The notes: generated by a model not told the origin, from the sequence alone. A stretch of DNA of 64,000 nt from Mycolicibacterium peregrinum (GCF_002102345.1 NZ_LQPP01000047.1:186001-250000); one strand, 5' to 3'; shown: positions 38,946 to 48,094, counted from the stretch's first letter. A program made the numbers and translations.

Positions 38946-38951
38946 TATCCT
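38946..38951 (+). promoter_or_regulatory. -10 element TATCCT of the 38959 operon
   Basis: TATCCT fits TANNNT and ends 7 nt before the GTG at 38959, favouring that codon over the in-frame GTG at 38953, only 1 nt after the -10. Confidence 0.5.
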
Positions 38952-38958
38952 GGTGCCG

Positions 38959-40299
38959 GTGAGCATCGGGTCCGAAACGTCCGGGGCGCAGGCCGGCCCC
39001 GTTTCGGGTGCAGATGCTGCCCAGCCACGCCGTGCGGTGATCGATCGCGCCTGGCGCGCTCTGGGCCCCGGGGTCGAGGTGTTCAGCGGCGACGACGGCG
39101 GGCCGCTACGCCGGACGGTCAAACGGATCATCGACCCGCTGGTGCTCAGGCTGCGCAGTAACACCCACTATTCGGCGCCGGTGCTGGCGCCCGGGGTGGC
39201 GGCCGAACTGCACGCGCAGATGATCCGCAGCGGCCCGCAGCTGCGGGCCGCCGCAGCTTGGTTCACCGAGCTCAAACAGCAGCGCCGGCGACTGCGCATC
39301 ACCACCGGAAACGCCCAGGAGCTCTATTTCCCGGTGTGTTTCGAGCTCGCGGTGACCCGAGGTGTCCCGGCCTCTGATCGGGCGGACGTCGCCGCAGAGG
39401 TGCTGGCCGATCTCCACCAGGGCCGTGATCGCACCGCCACCGAGGCTCTCAACCAGCACGTCGCCGATCCCCACGTCGTCGACCGGTTGCGTCGCCAACT
39501 CGACCGCAGCTGGCACGATGTCGTGGCCTCCGAGGCGATCACCGGTCCGTTCTTCGCAGGTCTTTCGACCGTGCTCGGCCCGGCCGACAGCCACCGGGCC
39601 GAGGCGGCCCGCCGGCGGGTGTGGTCGGCGCTGGTGGCCGACGCCACGCCGTACAACCTGGGCGCCGGGATGCGCCACGCGGACGCCGAACTGCCGTGGT
39701 CGATCGCCGACATCGGGCTGAGTTCAACTCTGCCGCAACAGCAGCCGACGATCGACGGCCCCGCCGCGGGGGATCGCCCACTGGACCGCACCGTGGTCGA
39801 CCGGGTGCGAGCGACATTGCGCCGGGCCTTGGACCGCGACGAACTACCCGATATCCCGTTGCTGTGCGCCGAGGAGGTGGACCGGGCCTGCGCCCCGTGG
39901 GGTCTGCTGGCCGAGGACAAACAGGCCGGGCTGCTGGCGGGCATCGAGGTGGCCACCGACCTGCATCCGCTCGACGCGTCGGCCACCGGCCGCTACCAGC
40001 TGTCGGTACGCATCCAGGCCCGGCTGGCCAAGGAGGCCTACGTGCTACATGCCCGGCGCTATCTGGCGGACGGTGCCGCGGTGCACCCGCGTCAACGGCA
40101 GGTCATCGATGATCTTGCCGCCTTCTGCCGTCCCTATCTGAGCCGACTGTGGGCGCGGTTGCACGGCCGAGATGTCTGGCAGGAGTCCTGCGCCGATGTC
40201 GACGACCTGCGGTCCCTGCTGGAAGGTGTGGCCCGATCGGTCAGCCTCGATCACCGCCAGCGGATCAAGGCGATGCTGGAAGTGCAGGTGGCAGAGTGA
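38959..40299 (+). CDS. Helical protein of unknown function in the CHAT cassette
   Basis: 446 residues, mostly alpha-helical, with many Arg/Ala-rich helices and no motif I recognise. The C-terminal 130 residues (QLSVRIQARLAKEAYVLHARRYL...) look like a helical bundle. The GTG start is set by the leaderless -10. It overlaps the next gene by four bases (GTGA at 40296-40299), so the two are translated together and probably form a complex. Neighbourhood suggests a partner or substrate of the CHAT protease, by inference only. Confidence 0.7.
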   Translation: MSIGSETSGAQAGPVSGADAAQPRRAVIDRAWRALGPGVEVFSGDDGGPLRRTVKRIIDPLVLRLRSNTHYSAPVLAPGVAAELHAQMIRSGPQLRAAAAWFTELKQQRRRLRITTGNAQELYFPVCFELAVTRGVPASDRADVAAEVLADLHQGRDRTATEALNQHVADPHVVDRLRRQLDRSWHDVVASEAITGPFFAGLSTVLGPADSHRAEAARRRVWSALVADATPYNLGAGMRHADAELPWSIADIGLSSTLPQQQPTIDGPAAGDRPLDRTVVDRVRATLRRALDRDELPDIPLLCAEEVDRACAPWGLLAEDKQAGLLAGIEVATDLHPLDASATGRYQLSVRIQARLAKEAYVLHARRYLADGAAVHPRQRQVIDDLAAFCRPYLSRLWARLHGRDVWQESCADVDDLRSLLEGVARSVSLDHRQRIKAMLEVQVAE

Positions 40300-41387
40300 G
40301 ATTGGCTGCTGAGGGCGGGCTGTGGAGCACTGGTCCGCACACTGTCGACATTCCTGTGGTCGCGGTTCTCGAAATCAGCGGCGCCGTCCTGTCCTGGGTG
40401 GTGGATGGGGACGTCGGGGAACCACCGACCATCACCTTCACCGACCCCGAACGTGCGGACTGGCTGTGGCGGGTGGTCGGCGAGTCCGGTCATGTCGCGC
40501 TCCTGGACGCACTGCGCCACCGGGAGTCCGGCGAGCCGGTGGACCTGGCCGGGGTCGAGATGCTGCCCGGTACGACGGACACCTTGCGACGCTTGGCAAT
40601 CGGGCACTGGCTGCGGCGGTGGTGGCCGGCGAGTGACCGGGACGGCATCGCGGCACTGGAACGCCCGGTGCTCGACGCTGAACTGGCACTGCTGACGGTG
40701 AGCGCCGAAGATTTCTTCACCGACGACACCCTCGACTCCGACGTTGCAGGCCTGTTGACGCCACATCTCGGCATGTTGAGTTCTTTTGCCGGCCAGCGTG
40801 ATCCGAGGAGCATTGCGCTGGTCGAGGAATGCCGGGAGCTGGCCGGTGAGATCGGGCTCGACTGGCCGGATCCCGTCGAGGTCGCGCCGCAACGCGACGA
40901 CTACGCCCTGGCGGCGGGTGCCGGCGAGGCTGCGGTTGCGGCAGGACTGATCGCCCGCGGCACCGGCACCGTCGCGTGGTCGGCGGTGCCGCCCGGTGTG
41001 TTCGACGCCGCCGAGGACACCATCGAATGGTCGGTTACGGCGGCCGGTGCGGGCGTTGTCGCGGAGGTGCAGGTGGCGCTTTCGGGGCTGGATTCGCCGC
41101 TGGGTATCGAGGTGGAGATACGGGGTAACGGTTGCGCCGCTTCCGGTTTCCTCGATGCCACGGGACGTGCGGTACTGGCGTTGCACGACCCGGACGGGCA
41201 GCCACTCACCGAAACCCAGGCCTGGAACCTGGACTGGCCCCACACCTCGGTGCGGGTCGGGGCTGCCGGCGTCGGCGAGTCCGCCTCCGACCGCGACCGG
41301 GTGCGGGCATTCGCGCGGGCCCGGCTGACCGTGCCAGGTACCGACGCCTTTCTGGCCGAGATTCGCGCGGCCGAATCCGACTACTGA
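40296..41387 (+). CDS. Protein of unknown function in the CHAT cassette, C-terminal beta-sandwich-like
   Basis: 363 residues from the GTG at 40296. The N-terminal 220 residues are mixed; the C-terminal 140 residues alternate strands (TIEWSVTAAGAGVVAEVQVAL; VSVRVG-like segments) and resemble an Ig-like or FHA-like sandwich without a clear family. It is coupled to the 38959 gene and ends three bases from the converging esterase. Function unknown. Confidence 0.7.
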   Translation: MRLAAEGGLWSTGPHTVDIPVVAVLEISGAVLSWVVDGDVGEPPTITFTDPERADWLWRVVGESGHVALLDALRHRESGEPVDLAGVEMLPGTTDTLRRLAIGHWLRRWWPASDRDGIAALERPVLDAELALLTVSAEDFFTDDTLDSDVAGLLTPHLGMLSSFAGQRDPRSIALVEECRELAGEIGLDWPDPVEVAPQRDDYALAAGAGEAAVAAGLIARGTGTVAWSAVPPGVFDAAEDTIEWSVTAAGAGVVAEVQVALSGLDSPLGIEVEIRGNGCAASGFLDATGRAVLALHDPDGQPLTETQAWNLDWPHTSVRVGAAGVGESASDRDRVRAFARARLTVPGTDAFLAEIRAAESDY

Positions 41388-41390
41388 CCG

Positions 41391-42752
41391 CTATTTGGCG
41401 GCCGTCTGGATGAACGCTGCCGAGGGTGACGACTGCGGCAGTCCGACTGCGGGTGCCTGAGGCGTACCGATCGCGCCGGCCAGCCAGGGGAGAGCCGCGG
41501 TGAACGCGTGGCTGGCGAACGGCCAGTCATGGGTGCCCTGGTGGGTCACCACCGCGCACTCGATGCCGTGCTTCGACCCGAGCGCACACAGGGCGTTGGC
41601 GGCCTTGGCCTGGTCGTTGGCGCGGGCTGCGGGCTTGCCCGGCGTGGATGTGTCGTTGACGTCGAACCAGCCGGCCATCTGGTCGTATGGCCCGTGCCGG
41701 TTGATCACGGTGCTCGGGTCGAATGCGTCCCAGGCGGCGGCGCTGCCGCCGAACAACCGGTCGATGGTCTGCGCCTTGGTTCCCGAGTTCGGGCCGAGGT
41801 CACCGGCGATGTCGACGAAAGCGCTGAACAGCTCGGGGTGCATGACCGCGAGGTCCACGGCGCAGGTGCCGCCCATGGACCAGCCGACGATGCCCCATCC
41901 GGCCGCCGCCGGATTGACGCCGTAGTGGCTGTTCATATAGGGGACAACGTCTTTGGTGAGATGGTCGGCGGAGTTTCCGCGCTTGCCGTTGACGCATTCG
42001 GTGTCGTTGTTGAAGGTGCCGCCCGGGTCGACGAACGCGAGCACGGGCGCGTAACCGTGGTGGGCGGCGGCGAAGTCGTCCATCGTCTTGATCACGTTGC
42101 CGGCCCGCATCCAGTCGGCCGGAGTGTTGAACTCACCGCCGATCATCATCACGGTCGGCAACTTCGGCGCCGGATTGGCGGCGAACCACGCCGGCGGCAG
42201 GTACACGTACTCGCCGCGATGCCGGAAACCCGAGGCCGTGTTGGGGATTTCGACGGGCACCACACTGCCCTTGGCGGGGATGGTGCCCTGACGTTGCATG
42301 GCGGTCACCGTGACCTGATCGGTCTGGTCGGGCAGTGGGCCGGCGGTCAGCTGGTTCCACGCGGTCTGCACCCACGGGAAGTAGCCGACCCACAGGTTCA
42401 GCGCCAGTGCCGTGCACAGCAGCGTCAGCGGGACCGCCATGACAGCTGAGCCGCGCCGCCACCACTTGCTGCCTCGCCAGCCGGCCGCCAGAACCACGAC
42501 CGCCACGCCGGTCAGCGCGATCCACACCCACAGGGACCGCGGCGCCGGATTGCCCGCCAGTCCCTCGGACTCGATGTACCAGTTGGTGCCCGCGACCAGG
42601 ATGCCGCCGACCGCGGCGGCGAACGGCAGCCAGATGAGCGCCCAGCGGCGGGTACGCCAGCCGATTGCGGCGATCAACACCACGGCGGTGATGACTTGGA
42701 TGCTGGTCGGAACCCAGCCGTGCATCAAGGACAGGTGGTGAGTGAAGGTCAC
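41391..42752 (-). CDS. Membrane-anchored esterase (alpha/beta-hydrolase), counterpart of Rv1639c
   Basis: About 453 residues from the GTG at 42752; a TTG at 42773 is also open. Three or four membrane helices (residues about 13-110) precede an outer alpha/beta-hydrolase domain of the esterase D/antigen 85-like group with nucleophile GWSMGGTCA, an aspartate in the VDIAGDLGP region and histidine in GTHDWPFA. It is 47 bases downstream of lysX on the same strand, so the two are probably co-transcribed. Substrate unknown; a cell-envelope lipid is likely. Confidence 0.8.
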   Translation of the reverse strand: MTFTHHLSLMHGWVPTSIQVITAVVLIAAIGWRTRRWALIWLPFAAAVGGILVAGTNWYIESEGLAGNPAPRSLWVWIALTGVAVVVLAAGWRGSKWWRRGSAVMAVPLTLLCTALALNLWVGYFPWVQTAWNQLTAGPLPDQTDQVTVTAMQRQGTIPAKGSVVPVEIPNTASGFRHRGEYVYLPPAWFAANPAPKLPTVMMIGGEFNTPADWMRAGNVIKTMDDFAAAHHGYAPVLAFVDPGGTFNNDTECVNGKRGNSADHLTKDVVPYMNSHYGVNPAAAGWGIVGWSMGGTCAVDLAVMHPELFSAFVDIAGDLGPNSGTKAQTIDRLFGGSAAAWDAFDPSTVINRHGPYDQMAGWFDVNDTSTPGKPAARANDQAKAANALCALGSKHGIECAVVTHQGTHDWPFASHAFTAALPWLAGAIGTPQAPAVGLPQSSPSAAFIQTAAK

Positions 42753-42799
42753 AGCAATATCGTCGCCGCCCAATCTTGGGATCGGCTGTGAGGAACCTG

Positions 42800-45700
42800 C
42801 TAACGAGGTTTGGCCAGAGGAAACGGCAGCGTTTCACGGATGCTACGGCCAGTTATCAACATGACCACACGGTCCACGCCCATCCCGAGACCGCCGGTCG
42901 GCGGCATCGCGTACTCCATGGCCTGCAGGAAGTCCTCGTCGAGTTCCATCGCCTCGGGGTCACCACCCGCGGCCAGCAACGATTGCTCCTGCAGCCGGCG
43001 ACGCTGTTCGACGGGGTCGGTGAGCTCGCTGTAGGCGGTGCCCAGTTCGACCCCCCAGGCGACCAGATCCCAGCGTTCGGCAACTCCAGGGATGCTGCGG
43101 TGCGGGCGGGTCAGCGGCGACACCGAGGTGGGGAAGTCCTTGTAGAACGTCGGCTCTTCGGTGCGGTCCTCCACGAGGTGCTCGTACATCTCCAACACCA
43201 CCGCGCCGGCGGCCCAGTGGGTCAGATACGGGATGCGCGCCGCATCGCAGAGTCTGCGCAGGGTGGCCAGATCGGTCTCGACGGTGACATGCTCGCCGAG
43301 GGCTTCCGACACCGCGTCGTGCACGGTCTTGACCGCCCACCGACCCGAGATGTCGACCGGCTCGAGGACTCCGTCGGCGCGCGGCCGCTGGAAGACCTGG
43401 GCGCCGTTGGCGGCCTGAGCGGCATTCTGGATCAGCTCGCGGCAGCCGTCGATCCACACGTTGTAATCGGCATGTGCCTGATAGGCCTCCAGCAGGGTGA
43501 ACTCCGGATTGTGGCTGAAGTCCACGCCCTCGTTGCGGAATGCGCGGCCCAGTTCGAAGACCCGCTCGACGCCGCCGACGCACAGCCGCTTGAGGTAGAG
43601 CTCGGGCGCGATCCGCAGATACAGGTCCAGGTCGTAGGCGTTGATGTGGGTCAGGAACGGCCGGGCGTTGGCTCCGCCGTGGATCTGTTGCAGGATCGGA
43701 GTTTCGACTTCGAGGAAACCCTTGGCGTACAACGTTTCCCGGATGGCATGCAGGGCGCCGCTGCGGGCCCGGATCAAGTCCCGCGCCTCGGTGTTGACGG
43801 CCAGGTCCACGTAGCGGGCCCGCACCCGAGCCTCTTGGTCGGTCAGCCCCTTCCACTTGTCCGGCAGCGGGCGGAGGCATTTGCCCGTCAAACGCCAGCT
43901 GTCGACGAGCAGTGAGGGGGTGCCGTTGCGGCTGTGGCCCATGGAACCGGTGACCTCGATCAGATCGCCCAGATCGATGGTTGCGGTGAAGTCGGCGGTC
44001 GTGGCCTCGGTCAGGCGGGCGTTGTCGAGCAGCAACTGGATTTCGCCCGACCAGTCGCGCAGCTGGGCGAACAGCACACCGCCGTAATCCCGGATGCGCA
44101 GGATGCGACCGGCGACGGTGAGCGTGTTCCCGTCGGCCGATTCCAGTGCGGCGGCAATGGTGTGGCTGGGGGCCTGGCCCACCGGATAGGCGTCCACGCC
44201 GGCGGCCTGCAACTGCCGCAACTTCGCCATCCGGACCCGCACCTGCTCGGGCAACCGCTGCTGCTCGTCGCCGTCGGCCGGGTCGATCGGCAGCCCGGAC
44301 ATGTCAGGTGCGCTGCCGTCGTGATGCAACCGGCCCGAACCCACCAGATCCGCCGGGGCCGCGACATGCTCGCCGGTGTGCTGCTTGTTGCGCCGGGAGA
44401 ACGGCAACACCAGGAATCCCTCGGCGATCACCGACGCCACCCCGACGCGGGGGATCAGCCGGGCGTCCTCGTAGCAGGCGTACCGGGGCACCCACTCGGG
44501 CTGGTATTTCATGTTGGAGCGGTACAGCGTCTCCAGTTGCCACCACCGGGAGAAGAACACCAGCAGCGCCCGCCACAGCCGGGCCACCGGACCGGCGCCC
44601 AGTTGTGCGCCCTGCTGGAACGCCGACCGGAACATCGCGAAGTTCAGTGAGATCCGGCTGACCCCAATGCTTTCGGACTGCATGCACAGTTCGCTCACCA
44701 TCAGCTCGATGGTGCCGTTGGGGGACTGCGGGGAGCGGCGCATCACGTCGAGCGAGACGCCGTTGGTGCCCCACGGCACCAGTGACAGCAGCGCGACCAC
44801 CTCGGGTTCTGCGTTGCCGTCGCGCTGCTGGACCGCCTCGACGAGCAGGCAGTCACCGTCGGCCGGGTCGCCGAGCCGGCCCAGCGCCATCGAGAAGCCG
44901 CGTTCGGTCTCGGTGTCCCGCCACGCGTCGGCGCGCCGGATCACCTCGTCCATCTCGGTCCGGTCCAGCTCGCGGTGGCGCCGCATGCGCACCGTGGTGC
45001 CGGCGCGCCGGGCCCGGGTGACGGCCTGGCGCACCGCACGCATGTCAGGCCCGGACAGCCGGAAGTTGTCCGGATGCAGGATGGCTTCGTCGCCGAGTTG
45101 CAGAGCGTTCAGGCCGGCCGCCCGAAACGCCTCGGCCGCCGCGGAACTGGCGCCCATCACGCCCGGGGCCCAGCCGTAGGTCTGGCACAACTGCAGCCAG
45201 GCCGCGATCGCCTGTGGCCACGATTTGGGATCGCCGACCGGATCGCCGCCGGCCAGGCACACGCCCACCTCGACCCGGTAGGCGATGGCGGCCCGGCCGT
45301 TGGGCGCGAACACCACCGACTTGTCGCGACGGGTGGCGAAGTATCCCAGCGAATCGTTCTTGCCGTAGACCTCCAACAGGCCGCGGATCGCCGATTCGTC
45401 CTCACCCGTCAACGCATTGGAGGCGCGCTGTGACTGGAACAGCACGATCGCCGCGGCCATCAACGCCAACGCGCCGAACAAGCCGAAGATCGCGTTGAGG
45501 AACGGATGCGAATAGCCCTCGAACACGTCTGTGGGGACGGTGGCGAAACCGCTCACCCGGTTGACCGCGTACAGCAACCGCCATTCCGGGGGCAGAGTGC
45601 CGGGGAACAGCTCCAGCAGTGCCCAGGCGGCCAGGATCCCGATCGCCATGCCCGCGACCAGTACCACGGCGGATTTGAGCAGGGCGCCGCGGCGCACCTT

Positions 45701-46129
45701 GGCCCAGAACTGATTACGCGCCAACACCAGCGCGACGATGGCCACCACGTGGAACACCACACCGATGACCTCGCCGACGTCGTCGGCGACGGGGTCGCCG
45801 CCGGTCGCGAGATCGCCGAGGTTCCAGCCGATCGCGCCCACCATGTAGAGCACGAGAATCCACCAGGCGATCCGCTTGCGGGCGGCCAGCGCGGCTGCCA
45901 GCAGTGCCAGTACGAACGCCCACGCGAAGCTGGTGTCGGGGAAGTTGAAGATGTAGTCGTTGACGAACTCTCGCGGCACCTGGATCAACCAACGCACCGC
46001 CGGAGACACACTTGCGATCAGCGAGAGAGTGGCGATCACCCCGACGATCCAGCCGGCTGCTGCGGGAACCCAGGAGAACCTCGACGCGGGCTGGACCCCG
46101 GTGCGGCTGCCGCGGCTGATAACGGTCAT
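42800..46129 (-). CDS. lysX: Bifunctional lysylphosphatidylglycerol synthase / lysyl-tRNA synthetase
   Basis: 1109 residues. The N-terminal part (1 to about 230) has six or more membrane helices. Residues about 240-580 form the MprF-like aminoacyltransferase that moves lysine to phosphatidylglycerol. Residues about 630-750 are the OB-fold and 760-1109 the class II lysyl-tRNA synthetase: motif 2 is in FELGRAFRNEGVDFSHNPEF and motif 3 GMGVDRVVML. The fusion lets the enzyme make its own Lys-tRNA for lipid lysinylation, which protects against cationic peptides. A TATTCT -10 ends 8 nt before the ATG. Confidence 0.96.
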   Translation of the reverse strand: MTVISRGSRTGVQPASRFSWVPAAAGWIVGVIATLSLIASVSPAVRWLIQVPREFVNDYIFNFPDTSFAWAFVLALLAAALAARKRIAWWILVLYMVGAIGWNLGDLATGGDPVADDVGEVIGVVFHVVAIVALVLARNQFWAKVRRGALLKSAVVLVAGMAIGILAAWALLELFPGTLPPEWRLLYAVNRVSGFATVPTDVFEGYSHPFLNAIFGLFGALALMAAAIVLFQSQRASNALTGEDESAIRGLLEVYGKNDSLGYFATRRDKSVVFAPNGRAAIAYRVEVGVCLAGGDPVGDPKSWPQAIAAWLQLCQTYGWAPGVMGASSAAAEAFRAAGLNALQLGDEAILHPDNFRLSGPDMRAVRQAVTRARRAGTTVRMRRHRELDRTEMDEVIRRADAWRDTETERGFSMALGRLGDPADGDCLLVEAVQQRDGNAEPEVVALLSLVPWGTNGVSLDVMRRSPQSPNGTIELMVSELCMQSESIGVSRISLNFAMFRSAFQQGAQLGAGPVARLWRALLVFFSRWWQLETLYRSNMKYQPEWVPRYACYEDARLIPRVGVASVIAEGFLVLPFSRRNKQHTGEHVAAPADLVGSGRLHHDGSAPDMSGLPIDPADGDEQQRLPEQVRVRMAKLRQLQAAGVDAYPVGQAPSHTIAAALESADGNTLTVAGRILRIRDYGGVLFAQLRDWSGEIQLLLDNARLTEATTADFTATIDLGDLIEVTGSMGHSRNGTPSLLVDSWRLTGKCLRPLPDKWKGLTDQEARVRARYVDLAVNTEARDLIRARSGALHAIRETLYAKGFLEVETPILQQIHGGANARPFLTHINAYDLDLYLRIAPELYLKRLCVGGVERVFELGRAFRNEGVDFSHNPEFTLLEAYQAHADYNVWIDGCRELIQNAAQAANGAQVFQRPRADGVLEPVDISGRWAVKTVHDAVSEALGEHVTVETDLATLRRLCDAARIPYLTHWAAGAVVLEMYEHLVEDRTEEPTFYKDFPTSVSPLTRPHRSIPGVAERWDLVAWGVELGTAYSELTDPVEQRRRLQEQSLLAAGGDPEAMELDEDFLQAMEYAMPPTGGLGMGVDRVVMLITGRSIRETLPFPLAKPR

Positions 46130-46137
46130 ACGCCCGG

Positions 46138-46143
46138 AGAATA
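46138..46143 (-). promoter_or_regulatory. -10 element TATTCT of lysX
   Basis: On the minus strand TATTCT ends 8 nt before the lysX ATG at 46129. Upstream there are three TTGAC repeats on the minus strand (plus strand GTCAA at 46148, 46156 and 46165); one may be the -35. Confidence 0.4.
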
Positions 46144-46196
46144 GGCGGTCAAACCGTCAATTGGGTCAACCACGCGCACAGACACCGCGCAGGTGA

Positions 46197-46583
46197 TTAC
46201 CAGACTGGGCCGGTGTACTTCTCGCCTGGGCCTTTGCCGGGCTCGTCGGGATGCGCACTGGCTTCGCGGAAAGCCAGCTGCAGGCTCTTGAGGCCGTCGC
46301 GCACCGGGCCCGCGTGCGGTCCCAGGTATTCGGCCGATGCCGTCACGAGTCCGGCCAGTGCGGTGATGATCCGGCGGGCTTCGTCGAGATCCCGGTGCGG
46401 GCTATCGTCGGGATCCTCGGCAGAGAGTCCGATCTTCTCGGCCGCGGCGCTCATCAACATCAGGGCCGCCCGGGTGATGACTTCCACTGCGGGGATGTCG
46501 GCGAGTTCGCGAACGGCTGGGCCGTCGAGATTGCCTGAGTCCTGCGGCGTCGCCTCGTCGGGCGTTTCGGTCGGATCCGTCAT
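46197..46583 (-). CDS. DUF1844 family protein
   Basis: 128 residues. AVEVITRAALMLMSAAAEKIGL is the DUF1844 signature (residues about 32-54), followed by DLDEARRIITALAGLVTAS. The family has no known function. It is divergent from infC and lies downstream of no other gene. Confidence 0.9.
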   Translation of the reverse strand: MTDPTETPDEATPQDSGNLDGPAVRELADIPAVEVITRAALMLMSAAAEKIGLSAEDPDDSPHRDLDEARRIITALAGLVTASAEYLGPHAGPVRDGLKSLQLAFREASAHPDEPGKGPGEKYTGPVW

Positions 46584-46589
46584 GCCTGC

Positions 46590-46595
46590 TAGACT
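46590..46595 (+). promoter_or_regulatory. -10 element TAGACT of the infC operon
   Basis: TAGACT fits TANNNT and is the only good candidate upstream of infC. It gives a leader of about 245 bases, which contains the attenuator-like hairpin. Confidence 0.4.
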
Positions 46596-46682
46596 GTCAT
46601 GCGCGACCGTCCCGGCTTATGTCAGGGACAGCAAGTGGAGTCCCACTCCCACCGTTGGCCACAAGGTACAACGGTCCGGTCG

Positions 46683-46790
46683 CCGGTGTTCTCGGACACC
46701 GGTTCTGTGCTCCGGCTTTGGAGCTGCAGGCGGCGCAAGCCGTGATCGGTCGGCATTGGGCCCTGCTTTGAGCAGGGCTTTTCTGTTCTT
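46683..46790 (+). terminator. Attenuator in the infC leader
   Basis: Three hairpins in the infC leader: CCGGTGT/ACACCGG (46683-46689, 46696-46702), CGGCTT/AAGCCG (46713-46718, 46737-46742) and GCCCTGC/GCAGGGC (46760-46766, 46772-46778). The last is followed by TTTTCTGTTCTT (46779-46790), a true intrinsic terminator 57 bases before the infC start. This is the layout of a ribosomal-operon attenuator; the sensed factor (perhaps IF3 or L20) is inferred from other bacteria. Confidence 0.75.
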
Positions 46791-46846
46791 CGGGGCAGAG
46801 ATGCGGATGGGTGGGTCTCCTCAGCAGACCCAACATAGGAGGCCCC

Positions 46847-47446
46847 ATCAGCACTGAGACCCGCATCAACGAGCGCATCCGCGTACCTGAAGTCCGCCTG
46901 ATCGGACCGAACGGCGAGCAGGTAGGCATTGTCCGCATCGAAGATGCTCTCCGCGTCGCCGCGGATGCCGATCTCGACCTCGTCGAAGTTGCACCAGCCG
47001 CAAAACCCCCGGTCTGCAAGATCATGGATTACGGCAAGTTCAAGTACGAGACGGCACTCAAGGAGCGCGAGTCTCGCAAGAACCAGCAGCAGACCGTCGT
47101 CAAGGAACAGAAGCTGCGTCCCAAGATCGACGATCACGACTACGAGACGAAGAAGGGCCATGTGGTCCGCTTCCTCGAAGCCGGGTCCAAGGTCAAGGTG
47201 ACCATCATGTTCCGCGGACGCGAGCAGTCCCGGCCCGAACTCGGGTACCGGTTGTTGCAGCGGTTGGGCGCAGACGTGGCCGAGTACGGCTTCGTCGAGA
47301 CCTCAGCCAAGCAGGACGGCCGCAACATGACGATGGTGCTGGCACCGCACCGCGGCGCGAAGACTCGCGCCAAGGCGGCGGAGCAGGCCGAGCGCCCGGG
47401 CGGGCAGCAGGCCGCATCAGAAGAACCAGACGTTACGCAGAACTAG
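46847..47446 (+). CDS. infC: Translation initiation factor IF-3
   Basis: 199 residues from a non-standard ATC codon. The protein should begin ISTETRINERIRVPEVRLIG, and AGGAGG (46837-46842) lies 4 bases before the ATC at 46847. The in-frame GTG at 46811 is upstream of that Shine-Dalgarno, which would then be inside the gene. A rare start is known for infC in E. coli (AUU), where it allows autoregulation. IF3 checks start-codon pairing and keeps ribosomal subunits apart. It is the first gene of infC-rpmI-rplT-tsnR. Confidence 0.93.
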   Translation: MSTETRINERIRVPEVRLIGPNGEQVGIVRIEDALRVAADADLDLVEVAPAAKPPVCKIMDYGKFKYETALKERESRKNQQQTVVKEQKLRPKIDDHDYETKKGHVVRFLEAGSKVKVTIMFRGREQSRPELGYRLLQRLGADVAEYGFVETSAKQDGRNMTMVLAPHRGAKTRAKAAEQAERPGGQQAASEEPDVTQN

Positions 47447-47469
47447 TTTCAACACAGAACTGAGGATTC

Positions 47470-47664
47470 ATGCCCAAGGCGAAGACCCACAGCGGAGCAT
47501 CGAAGCGCTTCCGCAAGACCGGGACCGGCAAGATCGTGCGCCAGAAGGCCGGCCGCCGCCACCTGCTGGAGCACAAGGCCACCAAGCGCACCCGCCGGCT
47601 TGACGGCCGCACCGTGGTTGCAGCCAACGACACCAAGCGTGTCAACAAGTTGCTCAACGGCTAG
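47470..47664 (+). CDS. rpmI: 50S ribosomal protein L35
   Basis: 64 residues, highly basic (AKTHSGASKRFRKTGTGKIVRQKAGRRH at residues 4-31), the family length. It lies 23 bases after infC in the conserved infC-rpmI-rplT order. Confidence 0.97.
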   Translation: MPKAKTHSGASKRFRKTGTGKIVRQKAGRRHLLEHKATKRTRRLDGRTVVAANDTKRVNKLLNG

Positions 47665-47704
47665 ACCTGCCGCTCCCCGTACCGAACGAGAATAGGAACA
47701 TCCC

Positions 47705-48094
47705 ATGGCACGCGTGAAGCGCGCACTCAACGCCCAGAAGAAGCGGCGTACCGTACTCAAGGCCTCGAAGGGCTACCGGGGCCAGCGGTCCCGTCTGTAC
47801 CGCAAGGCCAAGGAACAGCAGCTGCACTCGCTGACCTACGCCTACCGCGACCGTCGCGCCCGCAAGGGTGAGTTCCGCAAGCTGTGGATCTCGCGAATCA
47901 ACGCTGCGGCCCGCGCCAACGACATCACCTACAACCGCCTGATCCAGGGCCTCAAGGCCGCCGGTGTCGAGGTGGACCGCAAGAACCTGGCCGAGATTGC
48001 CGTCAGCGATGCCGCCGCGTTCACCGCGCTGGTCGAGGTCGCCAAGGCCGCTCTTCCCGAAGATGTCAATGCGCCCTCCGGAGAGGCCGCCTGA
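47705..48094 (+). CDS. rplT: 50S ribosomal protein L20
   Basis: 129 residues. ARVKRALNAQKKRRTVLKASKGYRGQRSRLYRKAKEQ is the L20 N-terminus (residues 2-38), followed by the typical RDRRARKGEFRKLWI. It starts at ATG after AGGAACATCCC. L20 is needed early in 50S assembly and in other bacteria controls this operon. Its stop overlaps the tsnR reading frame. Confidence 0.97.
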   Translation: MARVKRALNAQKKRRTVLKASKGYRGQRSRLYRKAKEQQLHSLTYAYRDRRARKGEFRKLWISRINAAARANDITYNRLIQGLKAAGVEVDRKNLAEIAVSDAAAFTALVEVAKAALPEDVNAPSGEAA

